Shown: in pieces, positions 16,231-24,118 of the stretch
Numbering within the stretch: position 1 is the stretch's first letter
How the letters are laid out: each line of letters begins with the position of its first letter
Assembly (NCBI RefSeq): GCF_006228385.1
Contig: NZ_CP039852.1
Span: 3,054,001 to 3,118,000, forward strand
From: Salinimonas iocasae
GTDB lineage: Bacteria > Pseudomonadota > Gammaproteobacteria > Enterobacterales > Alteromonadaceae
DNA length: 64,000 nt
Reading direction: 5' to 3'
Made by a program: the position numbers and the translations under genes
Notes under the pieces: model-generated
The model's input: only the letters and a program-made list of their open reading frames with translations
Database searches by the model: none
Told to the model about the DNA's origin: nothing

Positions 16231-17214
16231 TTAAAGAACTTTTCGCCAGGACAGCTGGACTTCACGATCGCCATACTTTTGCATCGCCTGTTCAATCACA
16301 ATGTCGGCGCTTGTGTAGGATAATGCTGGCAACTGAGTATCAAGGTGCGCTGCATTCAGCACCTGTACAAATGAAAACTCCGCTGCCTTAGCGCGGCCAA
16401 ACTCTGAATCGAAACACAAAACATTCGCCCCGAGGCTCAGCGCCATATAAAACGTGCCGGATGAAATCATCGCTCCATCTTCATGAGGGATAATGACATA
16501 GCGAGCACCTGCAACCGCCTTTTCCAGGTCATCCTGTTCGATAAATGCGTTATGCCAGGTCACATCAAGGTTACGCTGAGAAATTATCTCATTGAGTAAC
16601 CGGGTATGCGCTTCATCGGAACACTTACCCATGATCGTTAATGACTGAGATACCGGCCAAGCCCTAAGCAACTTATCCAGACGCTTATAGGGTTTGATTA
16701 CACCAAAGTACAGATAATCAATTGTCCGCGGTCGCCCTCTTGTTTGTTCGATAACGGTACTTAGTGCAGCATCCGGTTGATACAGCGGATGGCGTACAAC
16801 CTGGCCAGAGATAGCATTTACGGGCTCCAGCGTTACCGTTTGATGCGCAACCTTATTAAGTAACCAGACCGTGACTCTGAACAGGAGATTCTCCCGCGCC
16901 AGGTTATGTGGCTTGAAATTATGTCTTAGCCAGATAATACGATGGCTGAACAGGCGCATTGCCATAATGCTGATGAAAAAGCTGAAAATAAATAGTATAC
17001 GCCGTAGTCCTTTCAGGCCTTTTCTGAAGGGCTGGTCTTCATACCAGTTAAGTACTACTGTGTTTTTTTCTCGCTTACCCAGGTTTGCTGACGAGAATAA
17101 TGCTTTAAGTGGCTCAATGTGAAAGCCCTGCCTGGCATAGACCTCTTTGGTACGTTCAATAAAACCATTGTTATGCTCAAACGGGTAAAGGTAAAGCGAA
17201 CGGTATGTACTCAT
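16231..17214 (-). CDS. GT-B fold glycosyltransferase
   Basis: The 327-residue protein has a weakly conserved N-terminal half with a membrane-associating stretch (ILFIFSFFISIMAMRLF, about residues 72-88) and a C-terminal half like group 1 transferases: DYLYFGVIKPYKRLDKLLRAW, LTIMGKC, then DLEKAVAGARYVIIPHEDGAMISSGTFYMALSLGANVL in place of the usual E-x7-E stretch. It probably acts on lipid-linked EPS intermediates. Its ATG overlaps the stop of the preceding gene by one base (ATGA type), so the two are translated together. Confidence 0.75.
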   Translation of the reverse strand: MSTYRSLYLYPFEHNNGFIERTKEVYARQGFHIEPLKALFSSANLGKREKNTVVLNWYEDQPFRKGLKGLRRILFIFSFFISIMAMRLFSHRIIWLRHNFKPHNLARENLLFRVTVWLLNKVAHQTVTLEPVNAISGQVVRHPLYQPDAALSTVIEQTRGRPRTIDYLYFGVIKPYKRLDKLLRAWPVSQSLTIMGKCSDEAHTRLLNEIISQRNLDVTWHNAFIEQDDLEKAVAGARYVIIPHEDGAMISSGTFYMALSLGANVLCFDSEFGRAKAAEFSFVQVLNAAHLDTQLPALSYTSADIVIEQAMQKYGDREVQLSWRKVL

Positions 17215-18341
17215 CAGTTCGCCCTGCGTGTTGTCACGCCAGTTGTACCGGTCAGGCTATTCACAACATCATAAGTCTCTACCGCAATATTGTCCCAGTT
17301 AAACGTTTCCAGAAAGCGTCCCTGATCTATCTGCAGGTTTAAAGATTCAAGCTGAGTAAATTTAGTGGCCAGATGGTCAGTGTCCCCTACCTTGAAATAA
17401 CAGTCCTCTGGCAAGCCGATATCAGTATTTGGAGTGATATCGCTAAGTACCACCTGAGTACCTGCTGCAATTGCTTCAAGGGCAACTATGGGAAGCCCTT
17501 CGTGGTACGAAGGCAGACAGAAAACCCGTGCAAACTTGTATAGCGCGTGCAATTCGTCCCCACTGCGCCGCCCGGCAATCATGATATTCGGCGAAGCCTG
17601 TTCCAATAATGCCCGGGAATAAGCATCTTCATGATCTGCGCTTCCTACCACGACAAGTTTCAAGTCTGAATTACTTTTTCGGTAAGCCTCAACCAAATCA
17701 TGAAACCCTTTTTCCGGGACCAGTCTGCCCACAGTCAATATGTATTCCCCCGGCAAAATGTCCAGGTCTCGGGGCAACTTGTCAGCGGAAAGGTTGGCAT
17801 CGACACCTGTTAATGCCCCGTTGGGAACATAGCAAATTTTTCTGGCGTGTCGCGGATGTGCCTGTTGCAATCGCGCTGTCAGAGATTTACCCACGACGAC
17901 GGTTTTATTAGCAAACCGGATACCCAGCGACTCACCGGTTTTCAGCAGGCTTTTAGCAAATGAATTCCATTTTTGTCTGTCATAGTCGGCGCCGTGATGT
18001 GTCACCAGCACTTTCATACCCAATAACCTGGCTAACGGTGTGAACAGCGCCGGTCCGATAGCGTGAAGATGAAGGACATCAGGTTTTACCACAAAACGGG
18101 CATAAATTATGGCCAGAAATGTGTGCAGAAACGTTTCGAAAAATTTGTGTTTAAGCGTCCAGACCGAGCGAAGCTTAACGCCTTCAAATTCTTTATTCCG
18201 GCTGTCTACGTAGGGCGAGCGACAAATAACAGTGATGTCTGCCCCCTCTTTAACCATGCGCGGGTATAACTGCTGACAGTGTGACTCAATCCCTCCCATT
18301 ACATTAGGAATACCGCGAAGTCCAACAGCACAAAGCTTCAT
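17214..18341 (-). CDS. GT4 family glycosyltransferase
   Basis: This is a 375-residue retaining GT-B enzyme. It starts MKLCAVGLRGIPNVMGGIESHCQQL; VLHLHAIGPALF and VTHHGADYDRQKW lie in the acceptor domain, YILTVGRLVPEKGFHDLVEAY in the donor domain, and FCLPSYHEGLPIVALEAIAAGTQVV is the E-x7-E nucleotide-sugar site. It is likely to add a hexose to the repeat unit. It sits 34 bases after the polymerase gene in the minus-strand EPS unit. Confidence 0.92.
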   Translation of the reverse strand: MKLCAVGLRGIPNVMGGIESHCQQLYPRMVKEGADITVICRSPYVDSRNKEFEGVKLRSVWTLKHKFFETFLHTFLAIIYARFVVKPDVLHLHAIGPALFTPLARLLGMKVLVTHHGADYDRQKWNSFAKSLLKTGESLGIRFANKTVVVGKSLTARLQQAHPRHARKICYVPNGALTGVDANLSADKLPRDLDILPGEYILTVGRLVPEKGFHDLVEAYRKSNSDLKLVVVGSADHEDAYSRALLEQASPNIMIAGRRSGDELHALYKFARVFCLPSYHEGLPIVALEAIAAGTQVVLSDITPNTDIGLPEDCYFKVGDTDHLATKFTQLESLNLQIDQGRFLETFNWDNIAVETYDVVNSLTGTTGVTTRRAN

Positions 18342-18375
18342 ATTTCTCTCCAGTAACAGCTACCTACGCAGCCAG

Positions 18376-19698
18376 TTATACTCTTACAAAACGACTTAAA
18401 AAGGCGGGAACGTGAGTTTCATCTGCACTGAGCAGGCGCACAGGCGCAAGTGTGTTACCAATCAAAATGGCATACAGAATTAAGCCTTCTATGTTCCACA
18501 ATGGCATGGTGGCGAAGCACATGATCAGAAATCCCACCATGGATGAACAAAGCATTAACGAGTAACGCCTGTTCTTAATGCGTAGCGATTGCTTTAAGAA
18601 GCCTGTGACTGCAAGCAGGAAGCACAATAAACCGAATGCACCGTATTCAAACAAAAACGACACATACGTGTTATGGGCGTACTTGGGGAAGCGGCCACTC
18701 CAGGACTCCGGCCCCCACCCCACTAGCTGATGAATCCAGTCACCCTGCCAGTAGGTGTAGATATACTGGCTCCAGATATAAACCCGGGCAGAGAAAATGT
18801 CTTTTTCTGCTTCGGAGTAATACATAGGGGCCTTCATAAGCTCGTCCAGCGATCCCAGGAAGACAAATACATCCGCAAAACGGTCCTGCATTGAATATGA
18901 CAGAAGTAAAAACGCCAGTCCCATGCCAAAAAAGGCAGCAATCAAAAACACTGCCTTATAACGCGGAGCAATACGCGCTTCCATTGAGTTAAACGCAAAA
19001 ATCGCCGCGAGAGGTAAAATGGCCAACACTGAGGTACGGTAATTGGCAATCACGAGTAAGATACAGCCTAAGCCAAATAAAAAAGTTCTGAACCGGATAT
19101 AGCCTGCTGAAATCAGCCCTACCACCAGCGTAAAACTGGCGATAATCATAGAAAAGGCGGCTTCGTGGTTATACCCGCCAATATAACTGGTAGAACCATC
19201 AGCTTCGGTCGCTTTGGCCTCGCCTAAAAGAATCGACATGATCTGTAAACTGACCGGCAGAAAGAATGCTACCAGCAGTTTTCGCAACACCTCGTCTTTG
19301 CCCACTTTCCTGACTGCCATAAAAATTGCACCGGTGACAGTTAGAAAGAACATCCACTTAACCATGACGTTGATGAGACCTACCACAGCACCGTTGAGCA
19401 CACCGCTGAGGATAATACTGGCGAAAAACAGGTAGATAAGTCCCAGCTTTTGCAGGGTCAAAAAGTTACGGGGCAACAGAAGCAATCCCATGCCGGCAAT
19501 ACCGATAGAAGAAAGCGCGTTGATTGAGAACCCGGCTATCAGCGGCTCGTAAGTTATGTCATGAAATGCTGACAGGAAAAATCTTAACCATAATGCGACA
19601 ACTGCAAATGCAAGATACTTGTTGCATCGCCGTGAAATCGCACCATATACCAGATAAGCGCTGATTAGTCCGAATACCAGCTTAACCAGCAGGAACAT
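18376..19698 (-). CDS. Wzy-type polysaccharide polymerase (O-antigen ligase/polymerase family)
   Basis: The 440-residue membrane protein has 10 or more helices and one large periplasmic loop, in which VGWGPESWSGRFPKYAHNTYVSFLFEYG carries the Wzy_C hallmark (His-Asn and surrounding residues). It most likely joins repeat units in the periplasm. Its start overlaps the end of the upstream GT4 gene by 17 bases. Together with the flippase at 9.6 kb and the export genes at 23-28 kb it completes a Wzx/Wzy pathway. Confidence 0.85.
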   Translation of the reverse strand: MFLLVKLVFGLISAYLVYGAISRRCNKYLAFAVVALWLRFFLSAFHDITYEPLIAGFSINALSSIGIAGMGLLLLPRNFLTLQKLGLIYLFFASIILSGVLNGAVVGLINVMVKWMFFLTVTGAIFMAVRKVGKDEVLRKLLVAFFLPVSLQIMSILLGEAKATEADGSTSYIGGYNHEAAFSMIIASFTLVVGLISAGYIRFRTFLFGLGCILLVIANYRTSVLAILPLAAIFAFNSMEARIAPRYKAVFLIAAFFGMGLAFLLLSYSMQDRFADVFVFLGSLDELMKAPMYYSEAEKDIFSARVYIWSQYIYTYWQGDWIHQLVGWGPESWSGRFPKYAHNTYVSFLFEYGAFGLLCFLLAVTGFLKQSLRIKNRRYSLMLCSSMVGFLIMCFATMPLWNIEGLILYAILIGNTLAPVRLLSADETHVPAFLSRFVRV

Positions 19699-20848
19699 AA
19701 ACCGTATCCTCAGCGCCTGGGGTTAAATCCAGACAAGTCATCATTTTCTGACGAAAAATCTCATTACTGAAAGCCTGTGCGCGCTCTGTGCTTTTTGCCG
19801 AGTAACGAGCTAGTTCTGTCGGCGCGTTCAAAAAGTCCATAGCATCGGCAACAGCCTTAGCGTCATTCACCGGGCAAAGACAGCCATACTGAGAAGGCGT
19901 AAACTGCTCAATATGTAGTGGATACTCACCTGACAGAATCTCAGCAGGGCCGGATTCACAATTTGTTGCAACAACAGCCTTACCCAGGCACATAGCTTCG
20001 ACAATCGCGTTTGGAAACCCTTCGGCATTAGAAGTAGAAACAAAATACCGTGCCTGCTTAATATACGGATAAGGATTCGATTTAAAACCCGGAAAGTGTA
20101 CCCGTTCGCTAAGCCCAAGCCGGGAAACCTGCTCTTTAAGGGCAGCTTCCTGATCACCCTGCCCGAGGATAACTAAATCTTCGGGCACATCACTCTTTGC
20201 GTAGGCATCAATCAAAAGCCTGAAATTTTTGTTTTTTACAAGGCGGCCGGTGCCAATTATGTAAGCATTCTGAGGCAAGTCGTCCACAGGTTTATCAGCC
20301 AGCTCATGAATCGCATCAATATCATAGGGGTTATACACTGTCTGAACCCGATCTTCCTTCACATTAAAGTGCTCAACTAAATCGGCCTTAACCCCTTCTG
20401 AAACAGCCATTACCCGATGGGCTCTGGGATAAGTCGCTTTTACCATTACTTTACTGATGGTGTCTTTCAGGCCACCGGGGAAGTGACTACTTGTGTTAAC
20501 GCGTTCACTAATAACGGCCTGATAGCCTAATTGGTGAGATAACACGACGTTCAGCATATTACTGCGGGTCAGAAAGCTTAAGCACAGTGAGGGAGACAAC
20601 TGTTTGAGCAATGGCTTCAGCTGACGGTATCCCTGTACCAGGCTCCCTTCGGTATTGAGCGTAATCTTATTTACATAATCCGGACACTCATGCGCCTCGG
20701 CAAGTGCATCAAGTAAAACCAGATGAACATGAATCTGGTGCTGCGTAAAATACGGCTCCATGATGCTAAGAAGCTTGCACATAACCCGCTCAGCACCACC
20801 TCCCTCAAGAGAGTTGATAATAAAAGCGATACTGTTATGTCGATTCAT
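19682..20848 (-). CDS. GT4 family glycosyltransferase, first gene of the minus-strand unit
   Basis: The 388-residue GT-B enzyme has IINSLEGGGAERVMCKLL at the N-terminus (group 1 signature), VMAVSEGVKADLVEHF, YIIGTGRLVKNKNFRLLIDAY and the E-x7-E region STSNAEGFPNAIVEAMCLGKAVVAT. It leads the unit 20848 to 16231 with the polymerase and two more transferases. A 190-base leader upstream contains an ops-like element (see 21034-21045). Confidence 0.92.
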   Translation of the reverse strand: MNRHNSIAFIINSLEGGGAERVMCKLLSIMEPYFTQHQIHVHLVLLDALAEAHECPDYVNKITLNTEGSLVQGYRQLKPLLKQLSPSLCLSFLTRSNMLNVVLSHQLGYQAVISERVNTSSHFPGGLKDTISKVMVKATYPRAHRVMAVSEGVKADLVEHFNVKEDRVQTVYNPYDIDAIHELADKPVDDLPQNAYIIGTGRLVKNKNFRLLIDAYAKSDVPEDLVILGQGDQEAALKEQVSRLGLSERVHFPGFKSNPYPYIKQARYFVSTSNAEGFPNAIVEAMCLGKAVVATNCESGPAEILSGEYPLHIEQFTPSQYGCLCPVNDAKAVADAMDFLNAPTELARYSAKSTERAQAFSNEIFRQKMMTCLDLTPGAEDTVYVPAG

Positions 20849-21387
20849 TGTGAATTCCTCAAGCTATAACCGTTAATGCATATCAGACCGCTTCAGATTG
20901 CCACAGGCATCTGATAACCATCTATCGCGACATCCTTGATTTTACCGACAGCAGGATCGTTCAAAATACGTGCTGTTGGGGCCCATTGCTAATATGACTG
21001 TTCATCACTTGATTCATCTTTTATGCCAACTGGCAGATTACCGCCAATCCCATGGCATGAAAGCACGCATTGGTATTTTATTTACTCAGCACTTCACAGT
21101 AAGTATCTGGTTATTTCCTAATTAGAGTGATATGCGCAGTCTGGGTTATGCGGGTATTATCAATAAGTACTGTTGAAGCCGTGTTTAGGCCCATGCTTTA
21201 GTCTTACTGACTGTATCTATCAGGCAACATTTTCAATAAGTGTGTAATTTTCTTTCTTTTTCATATAGTTCTCTTCCTTCTTCCATCACATATACCTGTC
21301 GCCACATACCGTCACCTGGCGCACATACTTACCTGAAAATGCCAGAATGAAAGTACAGCAGCGCTATGCCTGCCTATACATAAGACA
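20849..21387. other. Long divergent intergenic region upstream of two EPS units
   Basis: About 540 bases lie here before the sigma-54 site at 21388, and another 200 after it before the next gene. It has no ORF I trust. It carries the ops-like GGCGGTAATCTG on the minus strand (21045-21034) and a pyrimidine-rich stretch (21247-21295). Leftward promoters are not clear; two minus-strand GG-N10-GC matches (21192-21178 and 21375-21361) are poor in the remaining consensus. Confidence 0.5.
21034..21045 (-). promoter_or_regulatory. ops-like element in the leader of the glycosyltransferase unit
   Basis: The minus strand reads GGCGGTAATCTG, one base away from the RfaH recruitment consensus GGCGGTAGNNTG, about 190 bases before the first gene of a long EPS unit in the correct orientation. 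An RfaH-type antiterminator would be expected to act here. A single short match is weak alone but a second one sits before the export operon. Confidence 0.4.
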
Positions 21388-21403
21388 TGGCTGGATCTTT
21401 GCT
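21388..21403 (+). promoter_or_regulatory. Sigma-54 promoter-like site (TGGCTGG...TTGCT)
   Basis: TGGCTGGATCTTTGCT has GG and GC 12 bases apart, TGGC at -24 and a perfect TTGCT at -12. It lies about 200 bases upstream of the membrane protein gene at 21601 and points toward it. Confidence 0.6.
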
Positions 21404-21600
21404 AGAACAATCTGATCCTTTGTTCAAACACAATGAGTAACAAGCGAGTGAACAAAAGCGGACTATTGGTCCAGCACACGGACTATAGATACATAGCGTG
21501 ACCGGAACAGCATTTTTCGAGCCGGATATTTCGCCACAGATAATGAGGAGTAAGAACAATTACGGCGAGAACACACCTTTTAGCTGCGCTAACATTGCAT

Positions 21601-22962
21601 ATGCCAGGTCGCTATTACCTGGGGGCATTTCTGCTGGTGCTGTTGTGGCTTCCGCTTCCATTAGGCTCTGCAACCACATCAGGTTGGCTGGCGGTAAGTC
21701 TGATTGTGGTGGCGCTAACCGCGTTGTATATCCGTCAGTTCTCCTCCAGCGCACTCCCCGTGATTCGGCAGAACCGTTTAATTTTTGCTTGCTGGTTTGT
21801 TCTTATCATCTGGCACATTCTGTTGCTGATCCCCTTGCCCGAAAGCCTGATTGAAGCTATCCGACCACAGCGAAACTTTCTTGCCTTCAGCGAACATAAT
21901 GATTGGCTGGCACTTACCTATAGCACGACGGACACGCTAATATCGTTGCTGAGAGTGGTGACTTATACAGGCCTGTTCACACTGGCATTATTGCTTTTCC
22001 GGTCTGCCCGGCGCCTTAAAATATTGCTTCGATGCTTATTGGCAGTCGGACTTTTCCAAACCCTATATGCAGCGCTTCCGGTCTTTTTTGCAATGCAAAG
22101 CAGTCTGATTCTGGACCTGCCCGTCAAAGACGGCGCAAGTGGTACTTTATTGCGAGGCGTCTCTTACGGGCATTTACTATTGATTGCCTTATGCGCCGTA
22201 CTTGGGTTACTTATCATCCGTATCAAGCCATCGGCAACGGGCAATCTGCGCCAGCGTATCAGGCGCATCGTTAACTATTTTTTTGGTCGTAAGGCGGTTT
22301 TACGCATTGCCACCCTATTACTTTATGGGGGCCTGGTTATGGCCGCTCAGGCTGAGGTTATCTGGGCGACAGTTATCGCGACAGTATTTGCAGTGGTGAC
22401 AGGGTTTATTCTGTTTTCACCCCGCCCGAAGTTATTCAGTACATTTATGCTTAGTCTGCTTTGCGCCAATGTGCTGATGATACTGGCAGCCTCCTATCTG
22501 GCTGACCGCGCGCTAGTACTTGATGAGCCTCCCTACGTAACACTGGAGGATCGGCAGTGGTCGCCCGCCACGCCAGGCGTGGCCGATCATCTTATCCTTG
22601 GCGCCGGACCGGGCACCGCTAAGGATATCGAGGCTGACGAACTGCCACTACCGGTTTCAGGTGTAATACCCGTGGGAGAAACAGATGTGACGCAATTTTT
22701 GGCTGAATACGGCGTGCCAGCAAGCCTGATATTTGTTGCACTGTTTATGGTGAGTCTGGGTAATGCCGTAATTGCAATGGCACGCCGTCGACACCTTGTT
22801 TTTCGTGCAACGGCATTAAGCTGTGCTGGCGCACTGGCCGGAACGGCATATCTTGCAATCGTATCCACCTCCCTGCAAACCCCGACTGTCATGGCATACG
22901 TTGCTGTGCTGATGGCTGTTTCGCTGGTATGCTTGCAGTGTCGTAAATATCAAAAGGCATGA
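21601..22962 (+). CDS. Polytopic membrane protein, divergent O-antigen ligase/polymerase-like
   Basis: This is an about 453-residue protein with about 11 hydrophobic helices. The segment LILGAGPGTAKDIEADELPLP followed by EYGVPASLIF is placed like the Wzy_C loop of the ligase at 58.9 kb, but the HN motif is missing, and the N-terminal layout (LLLIPLPESLIEAIRP, then YSTTDTLISLLRVV) also parallels that protein (LYLIPLPHDVIKFISP...IELLKYG). I infer a diverged, perhaps non-catalytic, relative. The start is uncertain: ATG 21601 and TTG 21595 lack ribosome sites, while AGGAG at 21546-21550 is followed 8 bases later only by ATT (21559) in this frame. A sigma-54-like site lies upstream. Confidence 0.6.
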   Translation: MPGRYYLGAFLLVLLWLPLPLGSATTSGWLAVSLIVVALTALYIRQFSSSALPVIRQNRLIFACWFVLIIWHILLLIPLPESLIEAIRPQRNFLAFSEHNDWLALTYSTTDTLISLLRVVTYTGLFTLALLLFRSARRLKILLRCLLAVGLFQTLYAALPVFFAMQSSLILDLPVKDGASGTLLRGVSYGHLLLIALCAVLGLLIIRIKPSATGNLRQRIRRIVNYFFGRKAVLRIATLLLYGGLVMAAQAEVIWATVIATVFAVVTGFILFSPRPKLFSTFMLSLLCANVLMILAASYLADRALVLDEPPYVTLEDRQWSPATPGVADHLILGAGPGTAKDIEADELPLPVSGVIPVGETDVTQFLAEYGVPASLIFVALFMVSLGNAVIAMARRRHLVFRATALSCAGALAGTAYLAIVSTSLQTPTVMAYVAVLMAVSLVCLQCRKYQKA

Positions 22963-22963
22963 T

Positions 22964-23353
22964 GTGTACAAAATTAAGCATTCCGGTGCGCAATTACCGG
23001 CTGTGCAACGGCTGTTATCAAAGATGCCACAGGACGTTGCTGACAGCTTTACTGAAGAGCAGCTTGAAAGCCTGGCGCAAAGCATTGGCACTGCACGCTG
23101 GAAAACACACAAGTTAGACTGGCGTGTAACCATCAAGTTATGGCGACACCGGTATTATCTGGTATTACTGGCCGGACGTAATCGACGCCAGCCTTCCCGG
23201 TTACATCAAACTATCGGGAAGACCTGGCTGGCGTTGATGATTTGTATTTTTCTTACAATATCCGTGCTGTTGGGGCTGGTATGTTTGTATGTGCTGAAGT
23301 CTGCTCTGGGCATCAACCTTTTCGAGACATTTTCGCTGGGCATCTGGCACTGA
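22964..23353 (+). CDS. Small conserved membrane protein of EPS loci
   Basis: The 129-residue protein begins at GTG 22964, directly after the previous stop, with AAAAGG upstream. The N-terminal cytoplasmic part (VQRLLSKMPQDVADSFTEEQLESLAQSIG) looks like a small folded domain, then WRHRYYLVLLAGRNRR precedes a single strong membrane helix (TWLALMICIFLTISVLLGLVCLYVL). I believe similar proteins occur beside EPS genes in Alteromonadales and vibrios, sometimes mislabelled as a shikimate-pathway enzyme, which this clearly is not. The function is unknown; it is coupled to the preceding ligase-like gene. Confidence 0.65.
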   Translation: MYKIKHSGAQLPAVQRLLSKMPQDVADSFTEEQLESLAQSIGTARWKTHKLDWRVTIKLWRHRYYLVLLAGRNRRQPSRLHQTIGKTWLALMICIFLTISVLLGLVCLYVLKSALGINLFETFSLGIWH

Positions 23354-23378
23354 ACAGCCAGTTGATTAAACGTTTGGG

Positions 23379-24104
23379 TTACTCACTCATTACAATTTTT
23401 CGTGGCATTTGCACGAACAACTGCTCTGCTTTCTCAGCTGAGTGCAGCGCAGTGACACGCTTATAGGCATCACCCATTTCGTTAGGTCTGCGTTTGGTAT
23501 CATGCGTATCAGATGCAACCAGATCTATCTGATTATTTTCCAGCATAGACTCGGCAATCCGCTGTACATGGTCTCCGAATCGGCCGGTGAATGCACCGGC
23601 AGTGACCTGCAGTAAACAGCCCTGGTTTCTGAGCCACTGTATCTTCTCTGGCTGCTTCCAGATATCTCTGTTTCGCTCAGGATGAGGCACTAATGGCTGC
23701 ACGCCTGCATTTCGTAACCAGCGAAAAAGCTGGTCGAGCCCGGCCGGCATATTACTGTGAGGCATTTCAAGAAGTAAAACCTGCTTGCTATCCAGAGTAC
23801 CCAGATAAGGCAGTTTGTCTTCTTTAAACCAGATTGGCACCATCTCATTAATACGAATTTCGCCGGCCCATGACAAAGCCAGCTTAATACCGGCTTTGTC
23901 AACTTCGTTTACCAGTTCATCGAAACCCTGTTTGATGACAGGCTTAGTATTGTCAAACGTCCCCCAGTGCATGTGGGGCGTACAGACTAAGTGCGTGACA
24001 CCAGCATCAACAGTTTGCCTGGCCATATCCAGGGCCATTTCCATTGTTCTGGCGCCATCATCTATGCCGGGAATGATATGACTGTGTACGTCGATCATAG
24101 ACAT
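23379..24104 (-). CDS. PHP-domain tyrosine-protein phosphatase (CpsB/Wzb-like)
   Basis: The 241-residue manganese-dependent phosphatase has metal-site motifs IDVHSHIIPGIDDGA, CTPHMHWG, GEIRI, VPHPERN and ASDTHD, all intact. It removes phosphate from the tyrosine cluster of the autokinase encoded just upstream, allowing cycles of phosphorylation needed for polymer length control. Three in-frame starts are possible (GTG 24107, ATG 24104, ATG 24098); I chose 24104 for spacing from GAG. It lies 14 bases after the kinase gene, last in the export operon. Confidence 0.92.
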   Translation of the reverse strand: MSMIDVHSHIIPGIDDGARTMEMALDMARQTVDAGVTHLVCTPHMHWGTFDNTKPVIKQGFDELVNEVDKAGIKLALSWAGEIRINEMVPIWFKEDKLPYLGTLDSKQVLLLEMPHSNMPAGLDQLFRWLRNAGVQPLVPHPERNRDIWKQPEKIQWLRNQGCLLQVTAGAFTGRFGDHVQRIAESMLENNQIDLVASDTHDTKRRPNEMGDAYKRVTALHSAEKAEQLFVQMPRKIVMSE

Positions 24105-24118
24105 CACCCACTCAAAAA

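Noticed and set aside
21178..21375. Minus-strand GG-N10-GC matches at 21192-21178 and 21375-21361 as promoters for the glycosyltransferase unit.
   Set aside because: Both lack the T before GG and the TTGC -12 sequence; too weak to list as promoters.
21498..21854. A 118-codon plus-strand frame (internal ATG at 21543 near AGGAG).
   Set aside because: It runs mostly inside the membrane protein gene in another frame and its composition (many Ser, Arg, Cys, no pattern) is shadow-like; kept only as a note on the unclear start.
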